Below are positions 6,607-14,003 of a stretch of DNA of 14,955 bases, one piece after another. Within the stretch, counting starts at the first letter, position 1. Every line of letters begins with the position of its first letter. The notes below the pieces were generated by a model. It did no database searches and had not been told where the DNA came from. It was given only the letters and a program-made list of their open reading frames with translations. Source of the stretch: Treponema sp. (GTDB lineage Bacteria > Spirochaetota > Spirochaetia > Treponematales > Treponemataceae); contig DLYJ01000152.1 of the NCBI GenBank assembly GCA_003447785.1, positions 1 to 14,955 of the forward strand, written 5' to 3'. Position numbers and translations under genes: made by a program.

Positions 6607-6642
6607 TTTACAAATCAAAAGAGGAGTGTTATACTGATTTTA
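6607..6642 (+). promoter_or_regulatory. cas9 promoter, predicted to give a leaderless mRNA
   Basis: TTTACA (6607-6612), a 17-bp spacer and an extended -10 TGTTATACT (hexamer 6630-6635) are followed by six bases and then the ATG at 6642, the expected +1. The only purine-rich ribosome-site-like sequence (GAGGAG, 6621-6626) lies upstream of the predicted transcript start and would not be in the mRNA. Confidence 0.7.
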
Positions 6643-9600
6643 TGAAATATAGATTAGGTCTTGATTTGGGAACGAATTCAATTGGTTGGGCGGTTTATTC
6701 TTTGGATTATGAAAATGAACCGCAGAAGCTTGAAGATATGGGGGTCCGCATTTTTCCTGATGGACGGGATCCAAAAACAAAAGAACCGCTTGCTGTTTCC
6801 AGACGAATTGCCCGTGGGCAAAGAAAACTAATCTACCGTAGAAAACTTAGGCGAAAAGCAACATTCCGTCTTTTACAGGAGCAGGGGTTATTTCCAAAAA
6901 CAAAAGATGAAACTCAAAAATTAAAAACACTTAACCCCTATGAATTGCGGGTAAAGGCTTTGGACGAAAAACTTGAACCTGCTGAACTTGCCCGTGTTCT
7001 GTTCAACCTTTCAGTGCGAAGGGGATTTAAAAGTAATAGAAAAGATACTTCAAATGAAGAAACAGCGGCTTCTTCAAATTCGGAAAAATTATCTCAGAAA
7101 GACATGAGTGATATGCTCTCAAATGCAATAAAAGAGGCAAATTGCAGGACACTGGGCGAATTCTTATGGAAAAACCAGGAAAAGAATCATGGAATCCGTT
7201 TTGTTCCGGGGCGAATGAGTTATTATCCCTTAAGAAAAATGTATGAAGACGAGTTCTTTGCAATCAGAGCCGTTCAAGAACCATTTTTCAAAAGTATTGA
7301 CTGGGAAGGGATTTATAATTCAATTTTCTTTCAACGTTCCTTGAAAGCTCAGGAAAGAGGTCGCTGCCAATACATGCCGGAAAAAGAAAGAACATTTAAA
7401 GCTCTTCCTTGTGCTCAAAAACTTAGGATTCTGCAGGAAATAAGAAATTTAAATTATCAGAACGAAGAAGGAAAAACACTTCCGATTTCTGAGGAACAGG
7501 AAGATATTCTTCTTTCTCTGCTGGATTCAAAAGAAAAGGTGACTTTTGACGCTTTTAGAAAGGCTTTGAAATTAAATTCAGCTTGTACATTCAATTTGGA
7601 GAAGAATCGGGATTTTTTGCTTGGAAATGCGACTGCCGTAAAAATGCGTCACAAAAATCGTTTCGGTGATTTGTGGGATAGCCTTTCCCTTGAGGACGAG
7701 GATTTAATTATTGAAAAGTTGATAACGGCAGACGAAGATTCTGAAATCCTTGCACTTCTTGAAAAATACAATCTTACCGAAGAACAAAAAGATTCCATTT
7801 TAAAATTGCAGCTTCAAACAGGTACTACCATGCTGTGTAAGGAAGTTTCAGAAAAACTTGTTCATAAAATGGAGTCTGATAGCGCCTATACTTATACGGC
7901 TGCTGTTGAATCGCTTGGTTATAAATATGCTGATCAGCCTGTGGAAAAGTTTGATGAGCTTCCTTATTACGGAAAAGTACTTATCGGTTCAACAATGGGC
8001 GTAAATCCGACTGCCGATGAAAGCAAGCCAGAACAGAAATATGGAAAAATCAGCAATCCGACTGTTCATGTTGCACTGAACCAGACTCGAGTTGTAGTGA
8101 ATGCACTTATCAAGCAGTATGGGAAACCTGCTCAAATCGCAATAGAGCTTTCTCGAGACTTAAAAGCAAGTCGGGAAGCAAAAGATGCAATTCAGAAAAA
8201 ACAGAACGAAAATAAAAAGCGAAATGAAATAACAAATATTAACATTCGTGATGCGAATCCTAATATCCAATATCCTAATCGTAATGACCGGTTGAAATAT
8301 CGGCTTTGGGAAGAACTTGGGGCAGAAGGATTACCAAGAAAATGTCTTTATTGCGGAAAAACCATTTCCGGGGCTGAACTTTTCAGTAAAAATATTGAAA
8401 TTGAGCACATTCTCCCATTCAGCCGGACTTTGCTTGATGCAGAATCGAATCTGACTGTGGCACATTCAAGCTGCAATGCCTTTAAGAAAGAACGTTCTCC
8501 TTATGAAGCATTTGGTTCAAATCCAAAAGGCTTTAATTGGGAAGAAATCCTCATGAGGGCAAATCAGCTTAAGAATCCCGCAAAACGCAGACGGTTTGCC
8601 ATTGATGCCATGGAAAGCTTTGAAAAAGACAGCGGTTTTATTGCGCGGCAGCTGACAGACAATGCCTATCTTTCAAAGATGGCGATGAAATATCTGAAAT
8701 CTGTCTGCGATGATATCTGGTCGGTAAACGGCGGAATGACAAAATTGCTTCGTGACAAATGGGAAATTGATTCTATTTTGAAAAGGAAAATTGGGGATAC
8801 GGAAATTGTACATTTTGGGCTGAAAGATGAACAGATCGGAGAATACAAAAAGAACCGCTACGACCACAGACATCATGCCCTGGATGCTTCTGTAATTGCT
8901 CTGATTGACCGGTCAATTGTAAAAGAAATTTCTACGCTTAATGCACGCTCTCAAAAGAATCGGATTGAAGTTCCTCCTATGGCAGTTCCACGACTGGAAT
9001 TGCAGGAAAAGGTTAAGAATATTGTGGTAAGTTTTAAGCCGGACCACGGTGCGGAAGGCAAACTGTCAAAAGAAACGCTACTTGGTAAAATCAAGCGTGA
9101 AGAATTGCTGGAAATTTCAAAAATTGAGGAATCTGATATACTGCTTATAAAAAGTGATAAGGTTCGCAAAGATTTTGAAGAGAAATTTACGGAAACAAAG
9201 GATATAAAACAAGTTCGTAAGGCGCTTAAAGATGTCTATCCGCAGATAAAAGTTTTTAAGGAATTCTTTGTATCCCGTACTGTAATATCAAGTTTGAAAG
9301 AAAGCAATATCGAAGATATTGTGGATGATAAAATCCGTAACAAGTTGCAAGATTTTGTTGCACTCCACAAAGGAGAAAAATTTGAAGAACTGCTGGAACG
9401 TTTTAGCGAGCAAACAGGTATAAAGAAAGTACGTTGTATCAACCGTGTCCAGACACCTATTGTAATAAATGGTGATGTTCCACGCTATCTTGCACCGGAA
9501 GATTATTTTGCTGCGATTATCTGGCAGATTCCACCAAAAAAAGAAGGAGCAAAACCAACTTTTGAAGCACAGTATATCCGCAGAACGGAAGTGGGAAAGG

Positions 9601-9950
9601 ATAATAGACCTAAAGCTGCGGTGATAGAAGCATGGAAAAAGGAACATCATTCTGCTGCAAAAAATTTAGGAATTCTGCACAAGAATGATTATCTTGAATT
9701 TAGCGACAATGGAAAGTGGTATAAATGTCGTGTAGCTGGACTACAAGCCGCTGCAAATCGATTAGATATTCGGCCTTTGTGTGCCGTTACTGATTGCAAA
9801 GATTGGTTGATTTCAACAAATGAAAATCAACTTGAACGGTATTGGAAACCACAAAAAGGACAGAATTTCATCTCCGTTAATGTTCTGTTTGGCGAAAAGC
9901 AGGCCCGCTTCATCACGGTAAATCCTATTGGCAGAGTTTTCAGAAAATAA
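6642..9950 (+). CDS. cas9: CRISPR-associated endonuclease Cas9, type II-C
   Basis: 1102 residues from the ATG at 6642, a normal size for compact II-C Cas9. Visible in order: RuvC-I with Asp8 (GLDLGTNSIGWAV); the arginine-rich bridge helix, about 52-75; a helical REC lobe; RuvC-II with Glu502 (IAIELSRD); HNH with Glu588-His589 (IEIEHILPFS) and Asn612 (SSCNAF), preceded by a CLYC pair; RuvC-III with His745 and Asp748 (HHALDA); and a C-terminal PAM-interacting region ending FITVNPIGRVF. All nuclease residues are present, so it should cut DNA guided by crRNA:tracrRNA. An in-frame ATG at 6582 would add 20 residues but lies upstream of the cas9 -10, and RuvC-I starts properly at 6642. It is followed by cas1 after 35 bp. 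No csn2 or cas4 is present, which fits II-C. Confidence 0.97.
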   Translation: MKYRLGLDLGTNSIGWAVYSLDYENEPQKLEDMGVRIFPDGRDPKTKEPLAVSRRIARGQRKLIYRRKLRRKATFRLLQEQGLFPKTKDETQKLKTLNPYELRVKALDEKLEPAELARVLFNLSVRRGFKSNRKDTSNEETAASSNSEKLSQKDMSDMLSNAIKEANCRTLGEFLWKNQEKNHGIRFVPGRMSYYPLRKMYEDEFFAIRAVQEPFFKSIDWEGIYNSIFFQRSLKAQERGRCQYMPEKERTFKALPCAQKLRILQEIRNLNYQNEEGKTLPISEEQEDILLSLLDSKEKVTFDAFRKALKLNSACTFNLEKNRDFLLGNATAVKMRHKNRFGDLWDSLSLEDEDLIIEKLITADEDSEILALLEKYNLTEEQKDSILKLQLQTGTTMLCKEVSEKLVHKMESDSAYTYTAAVESLGYKYADQPVEKFDELPYYGKVLIGSTMGVNPTADESKPEQKYGKISNPTVHVALNQTRVVVNALIKQYGKPAQIAIELSRDLKASREAKDAIQKKQNENKKRNEITNINIRDANPNIQYPNRNDRLKYRLWEELGAEGLPRKCLYCGKTISGAELFSKNIEIEHILPFSRTLLDAESNLTVAHSSCNAFKKERSPYEAFGSNPKGFNWEEILMRANQLKNPAKRRRFAIDAMESFEKDSGFIARQLTDNAYLSKMAMKYLKSVCDDIWSVNGGMTKLLRDKWEIDSILKRKIGDTEIVHFGLKDEQIGEYKKNRYDHRHHALDASVIALIDRSIVKEISTLNARSQKNRIEVPPMAVPRLELQEKVKNIVVSFKPDHGAEGKLSKETLLGKIKREELLEISKIEESDILLIKSDKVRKDFEEKFTETKDIKQVRKALKDVYPQIKVFKEFFVSRTVISSLKESNIEDIVDDKIRNKLQDFVALHKGEKFEELLERFSEQTGIKKVRCINRVQTPIVINGDVPRYLAPEDYFAAIIWQIPPKKEGAKPTFEAQYIRRTEVGKDNRPKAAVIEAWKKEHHSAAKNLGILHKNDYLEFSDNGKWYKCRVAGLQAAANRLDIRPLCAVTDCKDWLISTNENQLERYWKPQKGQNFISVNVLFGEKQARFITVNPIGRVFRK

Positions 9951-9955
9951 TGGCG

Positions 9956-10000
9956 AACTCTGTTCGGTCTGCCGATACATAGAATATGCTGAACAGAGTT
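9956..10000 (+). promoter_or_regulatory. Inverted repeat enclosing the cas1 start codon
   Basis: AACTCTGTTC (9956-9965) and GAACAGAGTT (9991-10000) are perfect 10-bp complements separated by 25 bases that contain the cas1 ATG (9986). In the cas9-cas1 mRNA this could fold into a hairpin that controls cas1 translation. A role is inferred only from position. Confidence 0.35.
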
Positions 10001-10912
10001 TTAGAGATTTATGAAGAAAATCGATATCTGTCTCTTAGCCGCGGCTTTATCGTCATTCAGCATGGTTCGGAAGAACTGGGGCGTGTACCACTTGACGATA
10101 TTGGTGTGCTCTTACTTTCTGCTCAAAGCGTAACTTTTTCAAAAAATATTCTAAATGCACTTGCCGAGCGAGGCTGCGTTACAGTGCTTTGCGGAAAAAA
10201 CTATTCGCCGCAAAGCATGGTTCTTCCTGTTTATTCACATTATCTTTTTGCAAAAATCCTTAAAAAGCAGATAGAAGCTTCTGTTCCGCTTAAAAAAAGA
10301 ATCTGGCAGCAGATTGTCATCCAGAAAATTAAGAATCAGGCCCTTAATTTGCAGATCTGCGGAAAAGAAAAAGATTCAAAGCTTATTGAAAAAATAGCAA
10401 CAATGGTAAAATCAGGAGACCCTGATAATAGAGAAGCTTATGCTGCGAGAATGTACTGGAAATCACTTTTTGGAAAAGAATTTATTCGTGATAAAGAGCA
10501 GGAAGGTATAAATGCATTTTTGAACTACGGCTACGCAATCATGCGCTCTTCTATGGCCCGGGCGGTTTGTGCCAGCGGACTTCTTCCTTCGCTTGGACTT
10601 CACCATGACAATAATCTTAATCAGTTTTGTCTTGCTGACGACTTATTTGAGATTTACCGCCCTTTAGTTGACTGCGTTGTATTTCATCTCGGAATAAATA
10701 ATGATTCTGAATTAACTCCCGAATATAAAACAAAACTTACGGAAACCTTGTGGATAAAGGTTCGTACTTCGGAAGGCAATTCTCCTGCATTTCAAAGTAT
10801 GCAATATTTGACGGCTTCTTATGTTCATGCATTGGAAGATGGAAAACCTGTCATTGATTTGCCTGTGTGGGCAGGAGATGAATATGGTAATGCCGGAATT
10901 GAACAGGTATGA
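9986..10912 (+). CDS. cas1: CRISPR-associated integrase Cas1
   Basis: 308 residues, typical for type II Cas1. The N-terminal beta domain (about 1-90) leads into the alpha-helical catalytic domain. The metal-binding residues are Glu150 (DNREAYAARMYW), the GLHHDN histidines at 206/207 and Asp218/Asp219 (LADDLFEIYRP), all conserved. With Cas2 it forms the integration complex that inserts new spacers at a repeat. It follows cas9 by 35 bp and precedes cas2 by 4 bp, so the three genes form one operon. There is no strong Shine-Dalgarno before the ATG, which instead lies in the loop of an inverted repeat. Confidence 0.96.
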   Translation: MLNRVLEIYEENRYLSLSRGFIVIQHGSEELGRVPLDDIGVLLLSAQSVTFSKNILNALAERGCVTVLCGKNYSPQSMVLPVYSHYLFAKILKKQIEASVPLKKRIWQQIVIQKIKNQALNLQICGKEKDSKLIEKIATMVKSGDPDNREAYAARMYWKSLFGKEFIRDKEQEGINAFLNYGYAIMRSSMARAVCASGLLPSLGLHHDNNLNQFCLADDLFEIYRPLVDCVVFHLGINNDSELTPEYKTKLTETLWIKVRTSEGNSPAFQSMQYLTASYVHALEDGKPVIDLPVWAGDEYGNAGIEQV

Positions 10913-10916
10913 GCTT

Positions 10917-11219
10917 ATGTGGATGCTTGTTTTATTTGATTTACCAGTGGTTGAAAAGAAAGAACGAAAGGCAGCAACAGATTTCAGGAATTTATTGCTA
11001 GATCACGGTTTTGCAATGGTTCAATATTCAATTTATACTAAACTTTTTTCCGGGAAGGATGCCTGTGAAAAATATTATCGGCTTATACAGCAAAACTTGC
11101 CGGATGAAGGTAAAGTTGATATTATTACGATAACGGATAAGCAGTATGAGAACATTATCAGTTATTCTGCAAGCAAAAGAATTGAAAAAAAAGAGACAAA
11201 ACAACTGCTTTTGTTTTAG
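10917..11219 (+). CDS. cas2: CRISPR-associated protein Cas2
   Basis: 100 residues from the ATG at 10917 (MWMLVLFDLPV), 4 bp after the cas1 stop. A longer in-frame reading from 10821 overlaps cas1 by about 90 bp and adds non-Cas2 sequence, so it is rejected. The ferredoxin-like fold begins with the usual first strand ending in Asp8 (FDLP). FAMVQYSIYTKLF and KVDIITITDKQYENI are the other recognisable strands. Cas2 dimerises as the scaffold between two Cas1 dimers in spacer acquisition. It ends 68 bp before the array, with no plus-strand terminator visible, so cas transcripts could run antisense into the array. Confidence 0.95.
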   Translation: MWMLVLFDLPVVEKKERKAATDFRNLLLDHGFAMVQYSIYTKLFSGKDACEKYYRLIQQNLPDEGKVDIITITDKQYENIISYSASKRIEKKETKQLLLF

Positions 11220-11228
11220 TTTTTTCTC

Positions 11229-11290
11229 AAAAAAAATACATCCGATGCACTCTATTTCTATATATAAAATAAAATTACATCGGATGTATT
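11229..11290 (-). terminator. Array terminator / leader-side palindromes between cas2 and the array
   Basis: AATACATCCGATG (11235-11247) and CATCGGATGTATT (11278-11290) are perfect 13-bp complements around a 30-nt AT-rich loop. On the minus strand the stem is followed by T8 (11236-11229), so it should end array transcription before cas2. The array-side arm overlaps the first three bases of the first repeat. Each arm is also nearly palindromic on its own (ACATC-C/G-GATGT, centres 39 bp apart), so the pair could alternatively be protein-binding sites in the leader. The two roles are not exclusive. Confidence 0.6.
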
Positions 11291-13565
11291 ATAACTGATT
11301 AATTTGTCCGGTCAATCTGCAACCAGGAATTTCCTTCATCAATTCTAAACAATATTATAACTGATTAATTTGTCCGGTCAATCTGCAACTATTCTCCAGA
11401 ATTTGCTCATCTCGGAGAGATTATAACTGATTAATTTGTCCGGTCAATCTGCAACATTCGAGCTGGTTATACTGATGTTGATATTATTATAACTGATTAA
11501 TTTGTCCGGTCAATCTGCAACTTAGCCGGTCTTTTTTTCTTCTGTTCCGGAATTATAACTGATTAATTTGTCCGGTCAATCTGCAACAGTGAGGTAAGTG
11601 TTCTTTTTGAACAATTCATTATAACTGATTAATTTGTCCGGTCAATCTGCAACAGATATTACGAAGCGGGGACGAACGCTATAATTATAACTGATTAATT
11701 TGTCCGGTCAATCTGCAACCTTGGCTCCAGCGTGGTAATACTTCCACCTATTATAACTGATTAATTTGTCCGGTCAATCTGCAACAAGCTCGTCGAGAAT
11801 GCGCTGCCATTGCGTATTATAACTGATTAATTTGTCCGGTCAATCTGCAACAATAAGGTTCAAAAATTGATGTTTACTGCGATTATAACTGATTAATTTG
11901 TCCGGTCAATCTGCAACTGTTTGAAACAATTTGTGATACATTATCAAATTATAACTGATTAATTTGTCCGGTCAATCTGCAACTGTAAAGACAAGGTGTG
12001 TTTTCTTCAATGCATTATAACTGATTAATTTGTCCGGTCAATCTGCAACTTACTCAGTCGAAGATAATCTTGTCAATTAATTATAACTGATTAATTTGTC
12101 CGGTCAATCTGCAACGGTTATATTATGGGTATCATGATAATTACTATTATAACTGATTAATTTGTCCGGTCAATCTGCAACGATTCCCGTGAAGAGCGTA
12201 TTGCAAAAGTTATTATAACTGATTAATTTGTCCGGTCAATCTGCAACCGTTAGTGATTATATCACCGATTTTCAAATATTATAACTGATTAATTTGTCCG
12301 GTCAATCTGCAACTGCAGGGCTTTCAACGATTCATCATCAATATTATAACTGATTAATTTGTCCGGTCAATCTGCAACAAAACTTCTCGCCGTGCTCTGC
12401 TTACTCAATTATAACTGATTAATTTGTCCGGTCAATCTGCAACAAGAAGTTGCAGTTTTTCAAATTATAACAAATTATAACTGATTAATTTGTCCGGTCA
12501 ATCTGCAACAACGCCGCACGTTTCCTTAACGCGCATTGAATTATAACTGATTAATTTGTCCGGTCAATCTGCAACATGAATCCAAGTTTCCAACATCTTT
12601 CAGAGATTATAACTGATTAATTTGTCCGGTCAATCTGCAACCTTAAAATCATAGACAAGCTCCTTATAACGATTATAACTGATTAATTTGTCCGGTCAAT
12701 CTGCAACGAACTTGCTATACGTTCCGGAAAACTTGATATTATAACTGATTAATTTGTCCGGTCAATCTGCAACGTCTTATGTGGACGCTTCCAGTAGCGA
12801 AAATTATAACTGATTAATTTGTCCGGTCAATCTGCAACAAAATAGCCTGAATAGGAGCTGCAATCATCATTATAACTGATTAATTTGTCCGGTCAATCTG
12901 CAACCTTCGGGTGAAGCATTGACCACTCGCGCATATTATAACTGATTAATTTGTCCGGTCAATCTGCAACTTGTCTGGCGTTTCTGGTGTCAGTTCCTTT
13001 TATTATAACTGATTAATTTGTCCGGTCAATCTGCAACACCATAAGACATCACTGTTGTTGATTGCATATTATAACTGATTAATTTGTCCGGTCAATCTGC
13101 AACAATTTAAATCTTCAGGTAAACGGTACAGCAATTATAACTGATTAATTTGTCCGGTCAATCTGCAACAACCCCCGGGTTTTACCGCCACGTCCGCAAA
13201 TTATAACTGATTAATTTGTCCGGTCAATCTGCAACGTACGGCCTGCGCTTGAACGCTTGCGTCCTATTATAACTGATTAATTTGTCCGGTCAATCTGCAA
13301 CTATGGGATTCATAAGGCCGTTCTGTCTGATATTATAACTGATTAATTTGTCCGGTCAATCTGCAACGGTTTTGCTATCCTGGATACGCTCGGCTCTATT
13401 ATAACTGATTAATTTGTCCGGTCAATCTGCAACGGTTACACGCCTTAAAAGAAACAATAATCGATTATAACTGATTAATTTGTCCGGTCAATCTGCAACC
13501 GTTAAACTGTTTGAAGATTGACTTGTAACATTATAACTGATTAATTTGTCCGGTCAACCTGCAAC
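11288..13565 (-). CRISPR. Type II-C CRISPR array, 35 repeats and 34 spacers, transcribed on the minus strand
   Basis: The 36-bp repeat starts at 11288, 11354, 11420 and so on, to 13530. On the plus strand it begins ATTATAACTGATTAATTTG and ends GTCCGGTCAATCTGCAAC. Thirty spacers are 30 bp; the exceptions are 29 bp (before repeats at 12343, 12408 and 12803) and 31 bp (before 13002). No two spacers look alike. All repeats appear identical except the last (13530), with one change. Read on the minus strand the repeat starts GTTGCAG, like other type II repeats, and contains TTGACC-16-TATAAT, the hexamer ending at the repeat edge. Each repeat is therefore a promoter starting transcription about 7 nt into the next spacer, giving a guide of about 24 nt. 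The tracrRNA anti-repeat confirms orientation. Confidence 0.99.
13530..13565 (-). repeat. Terminal variant CRISPR repeat
   Basis: This last repeat differs from the others by one base (plus strand GTCAACCTGCAAC instead of GTCAATCTGCAAC). The changed base equals the one in the tracrRNA anti-repeat, so here the A-C mismatch of the crRNA:tracrRNA duplex becomes a G-C pair. A variant end repeat usually marks the oldest, leader-distal end, which would put new spacers at the cas2 side. Confidence 0.8.
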
Positions 13566-13606
13566 TCGCGCTGGTGTTGACTTTGGGAGGAAGGGGGGAA
13601 GATTGA

Positions 13607-13640
13607 ACTGTGAGGCGATCCGCTTCGTGCGGGTACAGTT
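13607..13640. repeat. Copy 2 of the conserved structured motif, next to the array
   Basis: TGTGAGGCGATCCGCTTCG (13609-13627) repeats 5261-5279 exactly and is followed by GCGGGT. Here AACTGT (13607-13612) pairs perfectly with ACAGTT (13635-13640) and CCGC pairs with GCGG inside. It lies 42 bp beyond the last repeat. The preceding stretch (13566-13606) is purine-rich on the plus strand (GGGAGGAAGGGGGG) with no other feature seen. Confidence 0.5.
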
Positions 13641-13650
13641 ATTCTTTTAC

Positions 13651-13743
13651 ACCCCAACGGGTATAATATATAGTTTTTAACGTAAATTACACCCGTAAGG
13701 GTATAGATACAGTATTTTTTATGGACATTACACCCGTTAGGGT
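13651..13743 (+). promoter_or_regulatory. Three operator sites for the hip operon
   Basis: Three copies of ACCC-N4-GGGT lie at 13651-13662, 13691-13702 and 13732-13743, spaced 40 and 41 bp, about four helical turns, so all face the same side of the DNA. Flanks are conserved too: TTACACCCGTNAGGGTATA in copies 2 and 3, a variant in copy 1. Sites 1 and 3 touch or abut a TATAAT box. The likely binder is the HipB-type regulator encoded just downstream, repressing its own operon. Confidence 0.7.
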
Positions 13744-13757
13744 ATATAATTATTTTC
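13722..13757 (+). promoter_or_regulatory. hip operon promoter
   Basis: TGGACA (13722-13727), 17 bp and TATAAT (13745-13750) predict transcription from about 13757, only about 4 nt before the hipB ATG. Operator 3 lies inside the spacer, so bound repressor would block RNA polymerase. A second TATAAT (13662-13667) beside operator 1 has only a weak -35. Confidence 0.65.
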
Positions 13758-13760
13758 GTA

Positions 13761-14003
13761 ATGAAAAAAAACAGCCGGAATTCAATAGGATTTTTTCTTA
13801 AGCAAAAACGTAAGGCCACAGGGCTTACGCAGGAAGAATTTGCAATCAGAAGCGGGCTCGGACTTCGTTTTGTTCGTGAGCTTGAGCAGGGGAAACAGAC
13901 TGTTCGTTTGGACAAGGTGAATCAGGCTCTGGCTATGTTTGGCTATGAGGCTGCTCCGGTAAAAATTGCAAGAGATGAACTGGAGGTAGAAGATGACAAA
14001 TAG
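13761..14003 (+). CDS. hipB: HipB-like antitoxin / transcriptional repressor (HTH_XRE)
   Basis: 80 residues. A Cro/C1-type helix-turn-helix fills about 8-62: an IGFFLKQKRKATGLTQEEFA scaffold helix pair, the recognition region RSGLGLRFVRELEQGK, then VNQALAMFGYE, the characteristic end of HipB-like domains. The C-terminal tail is short and acidic (DELEVEDDK). In this family the protein neutralises the HipA/HipT kinase and represses its own operon. The three palindromes upstream fit that role. It overlaps the next gene by 11 bp. It has no Shine-Dalgarno and an expected leader of about 4 nt. Confidence 0.85.
   Translation: MKKNSRNSIGFFLKQKRKATGLTQEEFAIRSGLGLRFVRELEQGKQTVRLDKVNQALAMFGYEAAPVKIARDELEVEDDK

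Noticed and set aside
6582..6641. In-frame upstream ATG giving a 1122-residue Cas9
   Set aside because: The segment contains the cas9 -35 and -10 and encodes non-Cas9 sequence; RuvC-I begins normally right after the ATG at 6642.
8397..8410. Glu instead of Asp before the HNH catalytic His as a sign of inactivity
   Set aside because: The EHILPFS form occurs in other II-C Cas9 proteins as I recall them, and His589, Asn612 and all RuvC residues are intact.
10821..10916. Longer Cas2 starting inside cas1
   Set aside because: It overlaps cas1 by about 90 bp and adds 32 residues without Cas2 features; MWMLVLFDLP at 10917 is the normal Cas2 start.
5261..13640. The paired 19-mers as attachment sites of an integrated element
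   Set aside because: There is no integrase, transposase or tRNA end in the block and it contains ldhA; the changed flanking stems fit a structural motif better. Kept only as an alternative.
13541..13915. Minus-strand open frame across the array end and hipB
   Set aside because: It runs through the last repeat, the operators and antisense to hipB, with low-complexity sequence; no family resemblance.
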